Assembly: GCA_016932295.1 (NCBI GenBank) | Contig: JAFGDC010000108.1 | Coordinates: 1-10,874 of the forward strand | DNA: 10,874 bases | Direction of reading: 5' to 3' | From: a candidate division CSSED10-310 bacterium | GTDB lineage: Bacteria; CSSED10-310; JAFGDC01 | Shown here: piece by piece, positions 1 to 7,045 of the stretch | Position numbering within the stretch: position 1 is the first letter of the stretch | Layout: each line of letters starts with the position of its first letter | The notes under the pieces: model-generated | Database searches by the model: none | Seen by the model: the letters and a program-made list of their open reading frames with translations, nothing else | What the model was told of the DNA's origin: nothing | Translations under genes and position numbers: made by a program

Positions 1-1
1 G

Positions 2-1015
2 AATCACTGTTGGAACATTCTCCGGCGCGGCGGATTTCGCCATGCGACAGCCGTCAGACGCCGTCGCCGGCTGCCCGGTGAATTGATCGCCGGTTCGCCG
101 GTCGTGCTGCTCTGGATGGTCCTTGGCGTGACTTCCTGGTGTGTGGAACTACCGGCATGGGTCGCCGCGCCGGACCGGGCGCCGCTGGCGGAGAGCCAAT
201 GCAAGCCGCTGGGGTACGAGGAGTTCAACGGCGACTGGCAGGCTTCGGGCAGATTGGGTGGCGCCGGCGTGGCCCACCGCTCCCTGGAGGTCATTCCCTG
301 CCCGCCATGCCCCGGTCACCCGCTCGGTACAGACGGGAGAAACCGCGACCTGCTGCGCCTCATTCATCACGCCAACCGGGCCTATTTCCCGTGGATTCTG
401 CTGGTTCCGGTGATCACCGTTATTTTCGGTGCCGCTCTCGGGGTGGGCAGCCGGTTTCCCTTTCAATGGCGTTGGATTCGACCTGTCTGCGACGGTATCA
501 GTCAACTGCTGGGTTCCATTCCCAGACTGCTGGGTGTTCTGCTGGTGTTGAGCGCCCTGGGCAGAATCAGTCAGGCCGGCGGCTATACGGCAGCGAAGCT
601 ATGGATCGTGACAGCGATTTTTTTCATACCAAAAATATCGGAACGAATCAAAGCCAGGATACAGACCCTGCAAAAGGAGTCATTCATCGAAGCACTCCAG
701 TCATTGGGACTGACCACCCGGGTCATCGTCTTCCGCCACATTCTCCTGGCCAACTGCGGCAAACAAATGGTCATTGACGGCACCAACATGCTGGCGCAGG
801 CCTTCCTCATGGAAGCGCTGCTGTCCTATCTGGGTTTCGGCATACAGTCTCCCGCTCATTCCCTCGCCACGGTGGCGGCCGATAATCTGCGCTTTTTCAT
901 GCGCGGCTCCTTTTCCACCGTGCTCTATCCAATGCTGGTCCTGATCATGTACATGTTCGGTTTATTCCTGTTCGGTGACGGCCTGGCCAGGTTGTGGAGG
1001 CAACCACTACGATGA
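2..1015 (+). CDS. ABC transporter permease, DppC/OppC family (5' end outside window)
   Basis: Inner-membrane subunit of a peptide/nickel-type ABC importer. The frame is open from the left edge with no convincing start (only a TTG at 83), and an Arg-rich stretch precedes the first membrane segment, so the true start lies upstream. In the 337 visible residues there are about six hydrophobic segments, near residues 29-47, 129-148, 170-187, 198-210, 260-278 and 305-324. HPLGTD at 106-111, followed by an Arg-Asp pair, is typical of DppC/OppC just before the second segment. The EAA loop that docks on the ATPase starts at EALQSLG (230-236) and runs into FRHIL; the later LSYLGFGIQSP stretch also fits the family. 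Subfamily assignment is strong, but the substrate is unknown because no binding protein or ATPase is visible. The gene ends in an ATGA overlap with the next gene, so the two are probably translationally coupled. Confidence 0.9.
   Translation, partial: NHCWNILRRGGFRHATAVRRRRRLPGELIAGSPVVLLWMVLGVTSWCVELPAWVAAPDRAPLAESQCKPLGYEEFNGDWQASGRLGGAGVAHRSLEVIPCPPCPGHPLGTDGRNRDLLRLIHHANRAYFPWILLVPVITVIFGAALGVGSRFPFQWRWIRPVCDGISQLLGSIPRLLGVLLVLSALGRISQAGGYTAAKLWIVTAIFFIPKISERIKARIQTLQKESFIEALQSLGLTTRVIVFRHILLANCGKQMVIDGTNMLAQAFLMEALLSYLGFGIQSPAHSLATVAADNLRFFMRGSFSTVLYPMLVLIMYMFGLFLFGDGLARLWRQPLR
996..1000 (+). promoter_or_regulatory. Ribosome binding site deciding the start at 1012
   Basis: GGAGG lies 11 bases before the ATG at 1012, inside the 3' end of the permease gene. 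It is too close to the alternative GTG at 994 to serve it, so it settles the start in favour of 1012. Confidence 0.65.
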
Positions 1016-2553
1016 ATACTACACTTGCCCTGCGTGCGATTGCAGTGTGCCTGGGTGCGCTGATTTTCTTGAATGGGTGGATCGGTCATGCCGGCGTCGA
1101 CCCGCGGGAACTCAATCGCCGCCTGTACGAGAAAAAAGACTACTATGGCGTTTTCAAGGATGCCTGTGGCCGGGACGACCCGATCGTGCGCGCCATCACT
1201 GGGTATGCCGCCTGGCATCTGGCCCTTCTGACGGAAGATGTCGAACGGCTGGCGCTCCGGCTGACCAGGGATTACTATGACAATTACTACCAGCGACATA
1301 AATCGATCCTGGCGGTTGATGCGCCGCCGGTGACTTCACCCGTCGCGAAAAAAATCAAGGCGGATGACTTCTGGCTGCATTACGCGTTCGTGCTGAAACG
1401 CCTTAATATGAATGACCAGGCGTTGTCATGCGTGGCGCGCTACAAGAGTACCAGCAATTCACCAGCCGCGAACCGTCTCTGCGATGCCGTTTTCAATTCC
1501 GCATCGTACGTCGAGGAAGGTGACCTGTTGTCATTGGCGAAGGTTATCAACGATTACCTTGAAGGCGATGCCGGACTTCAATCCGGTTGTCTGGCTATCG
1601 GACAGGACAGAGAATATCGCACTACCTCATGGCGGTTTTTACTGGATAACATGCACCAGGGCGGCAACCTGCTCAACTCCAGGGACAGGAGAAAGGATCT
1701 GCATCTCATGGAGCGGATGACCGCGCGGCCGGGGAACGATCCCGCTTCGGTCTGGTGCATCGATACTGCCGCCTTCAGTGTACTGCGCCGTTTCTTTCTC
1801 GAGACGGCCGTCATCGATTTCCGCGCCTACCTCGCCACCGGCCGGACCGATCTGCAGCCCGTCTGGGTGGGATCGATGCTGCTCGATGCATTGGTGCGGC
1901 TGTCCCGCCTCGACGAGGCATCGGAGGTTTTCCGGCTGTATGGCCAGGGGCCGCTGCCGACCGGCCTGCATGCCATGTATGCCATGTCGGGTGCGTATCT
2001 GGGCGACAACGGGCAGTCCATTCCGCCGGGCAAGGTGGACCGTGAAGTGATCCGTTTGATGAACCGCGAGACTACGCGGGCGTGCGGCCGCCTGTTGTAC
2101 GATGGTCGATCCGGTGACGTGGATCTGGCGACTATCGGCGTGGACTGCCTGGAAGCCATCGCCGGCGACCTTGCGGTACCGTTCAGCCGGCATGGTGACT
2201 GGCTGGAGACCGAGCGCGCCTTCTGCACCAAAACCAACGGGAAAGCACTGCGCATCATGGATGGCGACGAACTGGATGCATGCGATCTGCTGATGGCCTA
2301 TATACAGGGATTGGAGGATCGCGGTTGGCATGATCGGGCCATACCGCTCATGGAGTTACTCGGCTCCTCGATCGATGATTTCGATGTGAAGATGGAAGGA
2401 CCAAGATTGGTTGCAATGAAGGCGTGGTTCTTCTATCGCAGACAGTGTCCCAAGGAATTCAACGCGGCGTTTTTTTCCCTCACCCGCACCTTCCCTCCCG
2501 CCGGGATACTGGATGATGTCGCCCGGTTGTTATCCCTCCCACTGATGCACTAG
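1012..2553 (+). CDS. Exported protein of unknown function with TPR-like helical segments
   Basis: 513 residues; no family recognised. I chose the ATG at 1012 over an in-frame GTG at 994 because the ATG overlaps the permease stop (ATGA) and has GGAGG at 996-1000. The N-terminus reads as a signal peptide: hydrophobic residues 6-24, with possible cleavage after GHA (25-27). The rest looks largely alpha-helical. Stretches such as 118-150, 287-312 and 425-452 show the Ala/Leu/Tyr spacing and helix-turn-helix rhythm of TPR or Sel1-like repeats, but no consensus repeat is clear. About eleven cysteines are scattered without a metal-binding pattern. Its place between a peptide-type permease and a propeller protein suggests a periplasmic scaffold or accessory factor for the same system; this is inference. 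It could also be a lineage-specific protein of unrelated role. Confidence 0.8.
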   Translation: MNTTLALRAIAVCLGALIFLNGWIGHAGVDPRELNRRLYEKKDYYGVFKDACGRDDPIVRAITGYAAWHLALLTEDVERLALRLTRDYYDNYYQRHKSILAVDAPPVTSPVAKKIKADDFWLHYAFVLKRLNMNDQALSCVARYKSTSNSPAANRLCDAVFNSASYVEEGDLLSLAKVINDYLEGDAGLQSGCLAIGQDREYRTTSWRFLLDNMHQGGNLLNSRDRRKDLHLMERMTARPGNDPASVWCIDTAAFSVLRRFFLETAVIDFRAYLATGRTDLQPVWVGSMLLDALVRLSRLDEASEVFRLYGQGPLPTGLHAMYAMSGAYLGDNGQSIPPGKVDREVIRLMNRETTRACGRLLYDGRSGDVDLATIGVDCLEAIAGDLAVPFSRHGDWLETERAFCTKTNGKALRIMDGDELDACDLLMAYIQGLEDRGWHDRAIPLMELLGSSIDDFDVKMEGPRLVAMKAWFFYRRQCPKEFNAAFFSLTRTFPPAGILDDVARLLSLPLMH

Positions 2554-2556
2554 GAG
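2552..2556 (+). promoter_or_regulatory. Shine-Dalgarno overlapping the upstream stop codon
   Basis: AGGAG begins inside the TAG stop (2551-2553) of the upstream gene and lies 5 bases before the ATG at 2562. The overlap is consistent with coupled translation of the two genes. Confidence 0.6.
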
Positions 2557-2561
2557 ACGAT

Positions 2562-5500
2562 ATGAAGCGTGGTATGTTCATCGTGCTGATATGGATTGTC
2601 GCCGCCGGCCGTGACGGATTCGCGAAAACCCAGGAATGTCCCGTGCCGTCGCCCGATGGAGAGTGGATCGCGGTGACCGAACGAGACCGGGACACCAGTG
2701 AAGTCCTGGTATATCGGCTGAACAAACACGGCACGGCCCTGGGCACATCAGGTGATGAGGTGCGATATCTCACCAGCCCCCAGTCCATCGATCGTGCGGC
2801 GTTCGAGGGCGGCCGGCTGGGCGCGGCGTCGCCTGGTTCGGGCACCGCGCAGTTGGGGCGGAACTTCTGCTGGCTGCCGGAACGGTCGGTTTCACGCGGC
2901 CGCCATCACTATTGTATATTTCTCAAGACTACCGGCACCGGACATGACCTGTGCATCGCCGATGTCGATACTCCCGGCGGTCCACAGATCAGGATAACCA
3001 ATGATGCCAAAATCGAAATCCAGCCGGCGGTGGAGACGGTGAATGGAAATCCGCTCTTTCCCGGTTACATTTCGGTGGCGTTTATCAAACAAGGCGATCT
3101 CTGGATCGCCAAAATTCCCGAGGACATCACCGCCTTGTTCAGCGCCCGTGTCAGTGGCGCGGAAATCCAACCCATAGAGCAGGTGCAGATTACCAATTCA
3201 TTGCCCCATACCATGTTCCTGACACCGAAATGGCATCCCGCCGGTGATGGTTTGATGGTCACCCATTCCTCGGGATACACGTTCGGCTTGTATTTCATTT
3301 ACCGGGATCAGTTGCTTGCCGGCATGAGTTTCGAAAACAGGCAGTTCCTGCGCGAGGGCGACATGCACAGGCTGGTGGACGATCCCGGCGCCGATGAACT
3401 ACATGGCTCCTTCTCGCCCAACGGCAACCAGATCGCATTCTACTCGAACAGGCATAACCGTCAGGATCCCACCAAGTTCAAGATTCATATCGCCGGTTAT
3501 TACACCTGCCTCGATCCCAATGCCGGCAATCATGATCGACTTCTGTCGGAGAATGACGTAATGGTGAACGAGGTGATGGGGCCCGCATGGTCTCCCGGCG
3601 GCGCCTGCATCGTCTATGTCAAGGCCAGCCCTTCAGAGAGTTACCCAATCAAGGTGCAACGTATTGATTCCCCGCAAAAAGATTGGTCGTTCGAATATCG
3701 TGCCCGCCGGGCCGCCAGTGGCGTGGCGACCTCAAGTGTGGAAGTGTTCGTGTTCCATGGGGAACTCAGGCTGGCGGCGGTGCAATGCCATCCGGGCAAA
3801 ACCCTGGAACAGATGGTGGAAATTCTGCCCTTTGAGGAGCAGCCGCAGGATATGTTGCAGGCGCTCGCCCTGCGGGAATGCAGTTACCGTCTTCGACTGG
3901 TCGAACCGGTCGTGTCCGGACCACTCAGGGCACCCGTCATAACCGATGCGCGGCTGGTGACCATGCTCGTCGGAGAGAAACGGCACGATTGTCATGCGGT
4001 AACGGATGTGTCCGGACCCTACTATGTGGGCAGTTACATCGGCGCGGCGGGTTCCGGTGAATTCACAATGGAGGTCAAAGGCGACGAATACCTTTGGCGG
4101 CGCCGGGTCCGCATGAATGCATCAACAACACCTTCAATCCAAGAGGTGGCAGTGGGAGCGGTCATCCCCATATCAGTGAAAGTGACGAACAAATATCCCA
4201 CCAGAGAGGAGCCATTTCAGTTCGGGTTGCGGGACACCAATGGCGGCGATGTGCATGGTCCCGTCCTGACCGTCGATACCATGTCATCTTCCGGAGAAAA
4301 ACGCGATACTATAGATCTTGGCATCAGAGGGTTGGAGGTGTGGCCGGAAAGCCTGTCATTGCGTGTATCGCGCCTGGGATTCACGTTCCAGCCGGAGGCC
4401 GCGCTGACCATCGATCTGATCAAACCGGTTCCCCTGTTGGCCTATGATATGACCTGCGACGCCGAGCGTGTGAATGTCAAGGTGAGCGTGCTCAATGCAA
4501 GGACCAGGGAACCAGTTGCGGATCATGCCGTCACCTACAAAGGTGAAGGAGAAGCCGACTGGCAGTTCCTGACCGGTAACACAGGGGAGTTTTTGGTTAA
4601 CAAGAAGTATGACTTCCATTGTAAAGTAAAGGGGTACGAACCTTTCGAGCAGACATCGATGCGCATGCTCGAAGTGCCCGATAGGCGCTACATCATCCGG
4701 ATGAAACCATTCAGGAATGTGCATAAAGTGTATGTGCACGGTCGCGGCGGTGAGCTGTTGAGCTGTCCGGAACTGGTGTTCGAGACGGCGAATTATACTC
4801 TCATCATGGATGAAGAGACCGGGTACTACCCCTGCGTCGATTTCATGGAACCGATGTATGATCGGCTCAAGGTATCCATCACTCACGACAGCCTCCAGGA
4901 AAGGCATGTGATGCCATTGGTGCAGGAAAGCGTCCGATACGATGGAGATCAATGCCTGCACCTGTGGTTGAACGGCTGGAAGCAGATCCCGGACTGCTGT
5001 CCCCCCGATGGTTACGTGGTGGTGCTGGTGTTCGCCGCCGCCCCCCGCATCGGGAACCATTCAGAACCCTTGCCGGGCGTGAGTTTCGATGTCTACGAAC
5101 CAACCCGCGAATCGCCTGGGAAAGCGTGGATGGTGCTCGCGCCCGGAATGTACGCGGTGCGGAAGTTTGACAGGTGTGTGCTGCATCGTTCCGGTTTTGT
5201 GGCATCTGAACTGAAGGTTGACGATGTGCCGCCGGAGGAAAGATCGGTATTCAGGGTATCCATGAAGGCGGAGGAGTCATCAGGTATGCGGCATGAGAAG
5301 GATATGGCATGTACACGGATTCAGTTGGTGACGGGATCCGGCGCCGTGCCATTTAATCGTTACCAGGTGGAATGGTCGCTGGATCAGGCGGGAAAAGCGA
5401 AAACCCTGTCTGACAAGACCGGTGTCTGCAGGATATGGCATGATAAGGACATGGAAGCACATATAACGGCACTTTGTGACTCTCAAGGCGACAGACTATC

Positions 5501-6320
5501 GGATGACCTCTCCGGCAGCCGGATCGTGGTGAGTGAACCGAACGGGTTGTATGCGCCGCGTCTCTACCCGGGGCTACCCGACGAATCGCTGCTGCTCCTG
5601 TGCAGCCTGGCGCAACAGTCTCCCTTGGCCTCAGATGGCGATGCCTGCGACAAGATAAACAGGATCATGGATTCCATCAAAACACTGTTGCCGGAGACCA
5701 GGGTGGTCAGGATGGAAAAAGAAGGGAGCATCGTCATCGGGCGGGGTGCCGGCGCTTCACAGGATGATCTGCCAGGCCGGGGGTTCACCCCTTCCGAGGT
5801 CAGGTGGTTGAAGACGCGGCTCGGTAAAATCGGTCCGATCTCGATTCAGAGCGGCTGGTTGTACAGGAAGCAATCTGCCGGTGGAAATTCCGGCAAAACA
5901 GAGAGCGTGTATGACCTGGCCGGGTGGGCGGCGAATAATGCCTTGACACATAAGGAATTCACATTGAGAAGAAAAGAGCTTGCAGGCTCGGGCCATGGCT
6001 GCTGGGCGGAGGTGCTGCTCGCCAACCGCTGGCTGCTGAGGAATGCCTGGAAGTCCGTGAATGACTTGTGGATTGATCGTATCGGTTATTTTTTCGTTCC
6101 CGACCAAAGCGAGATCGATTGTATCGGGGCTCTGGAGACCGAGATGTTCATGCCGTATTCTCAAGATCTTCAGCTTCAAAAGGAACACCGCCGGGCGAAG
6201 TCACTGTTCCTGGACACGTTCGTAACGTTAAACGAGGATGCTCACGGCATCGTTCTGAAGATTGACAATGAGACATTGCACAGGATGAAGAAAAGTTATT
6301 CACAAACCGTGGGAGGGTGA
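2562..6320 (+). CDS. Large exported protein with N-terminal TolB/PD40-like beta-propeller
   Basis: 1252 residues. The signal peptide is basic, then hydrophobic (5-15), with likely cleavage after GFA (19-21). Residues about 27-370 hold roughly six degenerate PD40/WD40-like blades. The clearest have a Ser/Trp-Pro-x-Gly turn followed by an 'IAF/LMV' strand: SPDGEWIAV (30-38), HPAGDGLMV (225-233), SFSPNGNQIAF (283-293) and WSPGGACIVYV (343-353). This matches the six-bladed fold of TolB and related periplasmic propellers, usually a protein- or peptide-binding platform. The next 880 residues are not assigned. Parts of 636-715 and 818-900 look like beta-sandwich modules of the carboxypeptidase-regulatory/transthyretin type (Pro-Val/Leu-turn-strand with a GxY strand), but weakly; 1035-1252 is mixed alpha/beta. 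No catalytic motif was recognised. The start is supported by AGGAG at 2552-2556, which overlaps the previous stop. It is not classical TolB, which is about 430 residues and sits beside pal and tolA. Confidence 0.8.
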   Translation: MKRGMFIVLIWIVAAGRDGFAKTQECPVPSPDGEWIAVTERDRDTSEVLVYRLNKHGTALGTSGDEVRYLTSPQSIDRAAFEGGRLGAASPGSGTAQLGRNFCWLPERSVSRGRHHYCIFLKTTGTGHDLCIADVDTPGGPQIRITNDAKIEIQPAVETVNGNPLFPGYISVAFIKQGDLWIAKIPEDITALFSARVSGAEIQPIEQVQITNSLPHTMFLTPKWHPAGDGLMVTHSSGYTFGLYFIYRDQLLAGMSFENRQFLREGDMHRLVDDPGADELHGSFSPNGNQIAFYSNRHNRQDPTKFKIHIAGYYTCLDPNAGNHDRLLSENDVMVNEVMGPAWSPGGACIVYVKASPSESYPIKVQRIDSPQKDWSFEYRARRAASGVATSSVEVFVFHGELRLAAVQCHPGKTLEQMVEILPFEEQPQDMLQALALRECSYRLRLVEPVVSGPLRAPVITDARLVTMLVGEKRHDCHAVTDVSGPYYVGSYIGAAGSGEFTMEVKGDEYLWRRRVRMNASTTPSIQEVAVGAVIPISVKVTNKYPTREEPFQFGLRDTNGGDVHGPVLTVDTMSSSGEKRDTIDLGIRGLEVWPESLSLRVSRLGFTFQPEAALTIDLIKPVPLLAYDMTCDAERVNVKVSVLNARTREPVADHAVTYKGEGEADWQFLTGNTGEFLVNKKYDFHCKVKGYEPFEQTSMRMLEVPDRRYIIRMKPFRNVHKVYVHGRGGELLSCPELVFETANYTLIMDEETGYYPCVDFMEPMYDRLKVSITHDSLQERHVMPLVQESVRYDGDQCLHLWLNGWKQIPDCCPPDGYVVVLVFAAAPRIGNHSEPLPGVSFDVYEPTRESPGKAWMVLAPGMYAVRKFDRCVLHRSGFVASELKVDDVPPEERSVFRVSMKAEESSGMRHEKDMACTRIQLVTGSGAVPFNRYQVEWSLDQAGKAKTLSDKTGVCRIWHDKDMEAHITALCDSQGDRLSDDLSGSRIVVSEPNGLYAPRLYPGLPDESLLLLCSLAQQSPLASDGDACDKINRIMDSIKTLLPETRVVRMEKEGSIVIGRGAGASQDDLPGRGFTPSEVRWLKTRLGKIGPISIQSGWLYRKQSAGGNSGKTESVYDLAGWAANNALTHKEFTLRRKELAGSGHGCWAEVLLANRWLLRNAWKSVNDLWIDRIGYFFVPDQSEIDCIGALETEMFMPYSQDLQLQKEHRRAKSLFLDTFVTLNEDAHGIVLKIDNETLHRMKKSYSQTVGG
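6311..6316 (+). promoter_or_regulatory. Shine-Dalgarno of the beta-barrel gene
   Basis: GGGAGG lies 8 bases before the ATG at 6325 and within the last codons of the propeller gene, whose stop is at 6318-6320. It is the strongest Shine-Dalgarno in the cluster and fixes the start of the small barrel gene. Confidence 0.6.
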
Positions 6321-6324
6321 AAAG

Positions 6325-7035
6325 ATGATACACAGGCGAAGGATGGTTCTGTGCATGGGCGTTGTGATGCTTGCCACCATGGCGGTACGGACGGCGCAGG
6401 GTGCACGGTTGGGTCTGTCGGCCGGACTTTCGGTCTGGTATGCGAACTGGTCGTTCGAATCAGGAAACCAGTTCGATTATGATGCCGTGCCGGTATTGGG
6501 CGGTTCGCTCGGGATCGATTACGGGCGTCTCTACAGTTATGTCATGTATCACCAGGGTGACAGGTACGAACTGGATGAACGGGATGCCTCGCGGCGGGAT
6601 GTCGATCTGTATGCCGGTTGCCGGATTTGGGGGTCGCTGTGCGCGGAAGCCGGTTTGAAATACTACGAATACGACGAGGAATGGTCCGGAGAAAAACTGG
6701 GGGATGAGGATGCAATGATCCCTTCTCTGGGTTTGAGGTGGCAACACGAGCACTTGAAATCGCATATTTTTTATCATGTTTCCATGCTCTATTCACCGTT
6801 TGCTTCATGGTCTTCAACCTTGTTGCTTCCTGACGGTTCATCACGGGATATTTCGGATACCGATCCCTGGTACGCGGTCAATGCCGGCATCGGGTATCAT
6901 TTCCGCGCCTTCGGATTCAAGCCGATGCTGGAGTATTCCTACCAGGTGCTGGATCGCAGCGAGACCGACCGGGGCCGTATCGATGAGACCTTTCACGGGT
7001 TCAGGTTGCGCCTGGTTTACCGGTTTGTGATTTAG
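6325..7035 (+). CDS. Small outer-membrane beta-barrel protein
   Basis: 236 residues with an Arg-rich N-terminus, a hydrophobic core (7-20) and probable signal cleavage around TAQGA (23-27). The mature part alternates polar and hydrophobic/aromatic residues in about 8-10 stretches typical of transmembrane beta-strands. Examples are LSAGLSVWYA (31-40), VLGGSLGIDYG (57-67), DVDLYAGCRI (92-101), YAVNAGIGYHF (183-193) and FKPMLEYSYQV (198-208). These are joined by acidic, loop-like segments rich in Asp/Glu/Arg. The C-terminal strand (FRLRLVYRFVI, 226-236) has the alternating pattern read by the BAM complex, though it ends in Ile rather than the usual Phe. Size and pattern resemble the OmpA-barrel/OmpX/porin-like 'beta-barrel domain' families. 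It starts 4 bases after the propeller gene, so the two are probably co-translated partners. No ligand or pore specificity can be read from the sequence. Confidence 0.8.
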   Translation: MIHRRRMVLCMGVVMLATMAVRTAQGARLGLSAGLSVWYANWSFESGNQFDYDAVPVLGGSLGIDYGRLYSYVMYHQGDRYELDERDASRRDVDLYAGCRIWGSLCAEAGLKYYEYDEEWSGEKLGDEDAMIPSLGLRWQHEHLKSHIFYHVSMLYSPFASWSSTLLLPDGSSRDISDTDPWYAVNAGIGYHFRAFGFKPMLEYSYQVLDRSETDRGRIDETFHGFRLRLVYRFVI

Positions 7036-7045
7036 GAACCGAAAA

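Noticed and set aside
139..777. Long + strand open frame overlapping the permease gene
   Set aside because: It lies inside the permease coding region in another frame, is Arg/Pro/Gly-rich and has no recognisable domain; the permease frame carries clear family motifs.
1639..2331. Minus-strand open frame of 230 residues
   Set aside because: Antisense to the 1012-2553 gene, low-complexity His/Gln/Arg composition and no ribosome binding site; typical of GC-rich shadow frames.
2562..3700. Classical TolB of the Tol-Pal system
   Set aside because: The propeller is similar, but the protein is nearly three times the usual length and has none of the tolQ, tolR, tolA or pal neighbours.
4356..5060. Minus-strand open frame of 234 residues
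   Set aside because: Antisense to the propeller gene, without signal peptide or domain motifs, and the sense frame is continuous across it.
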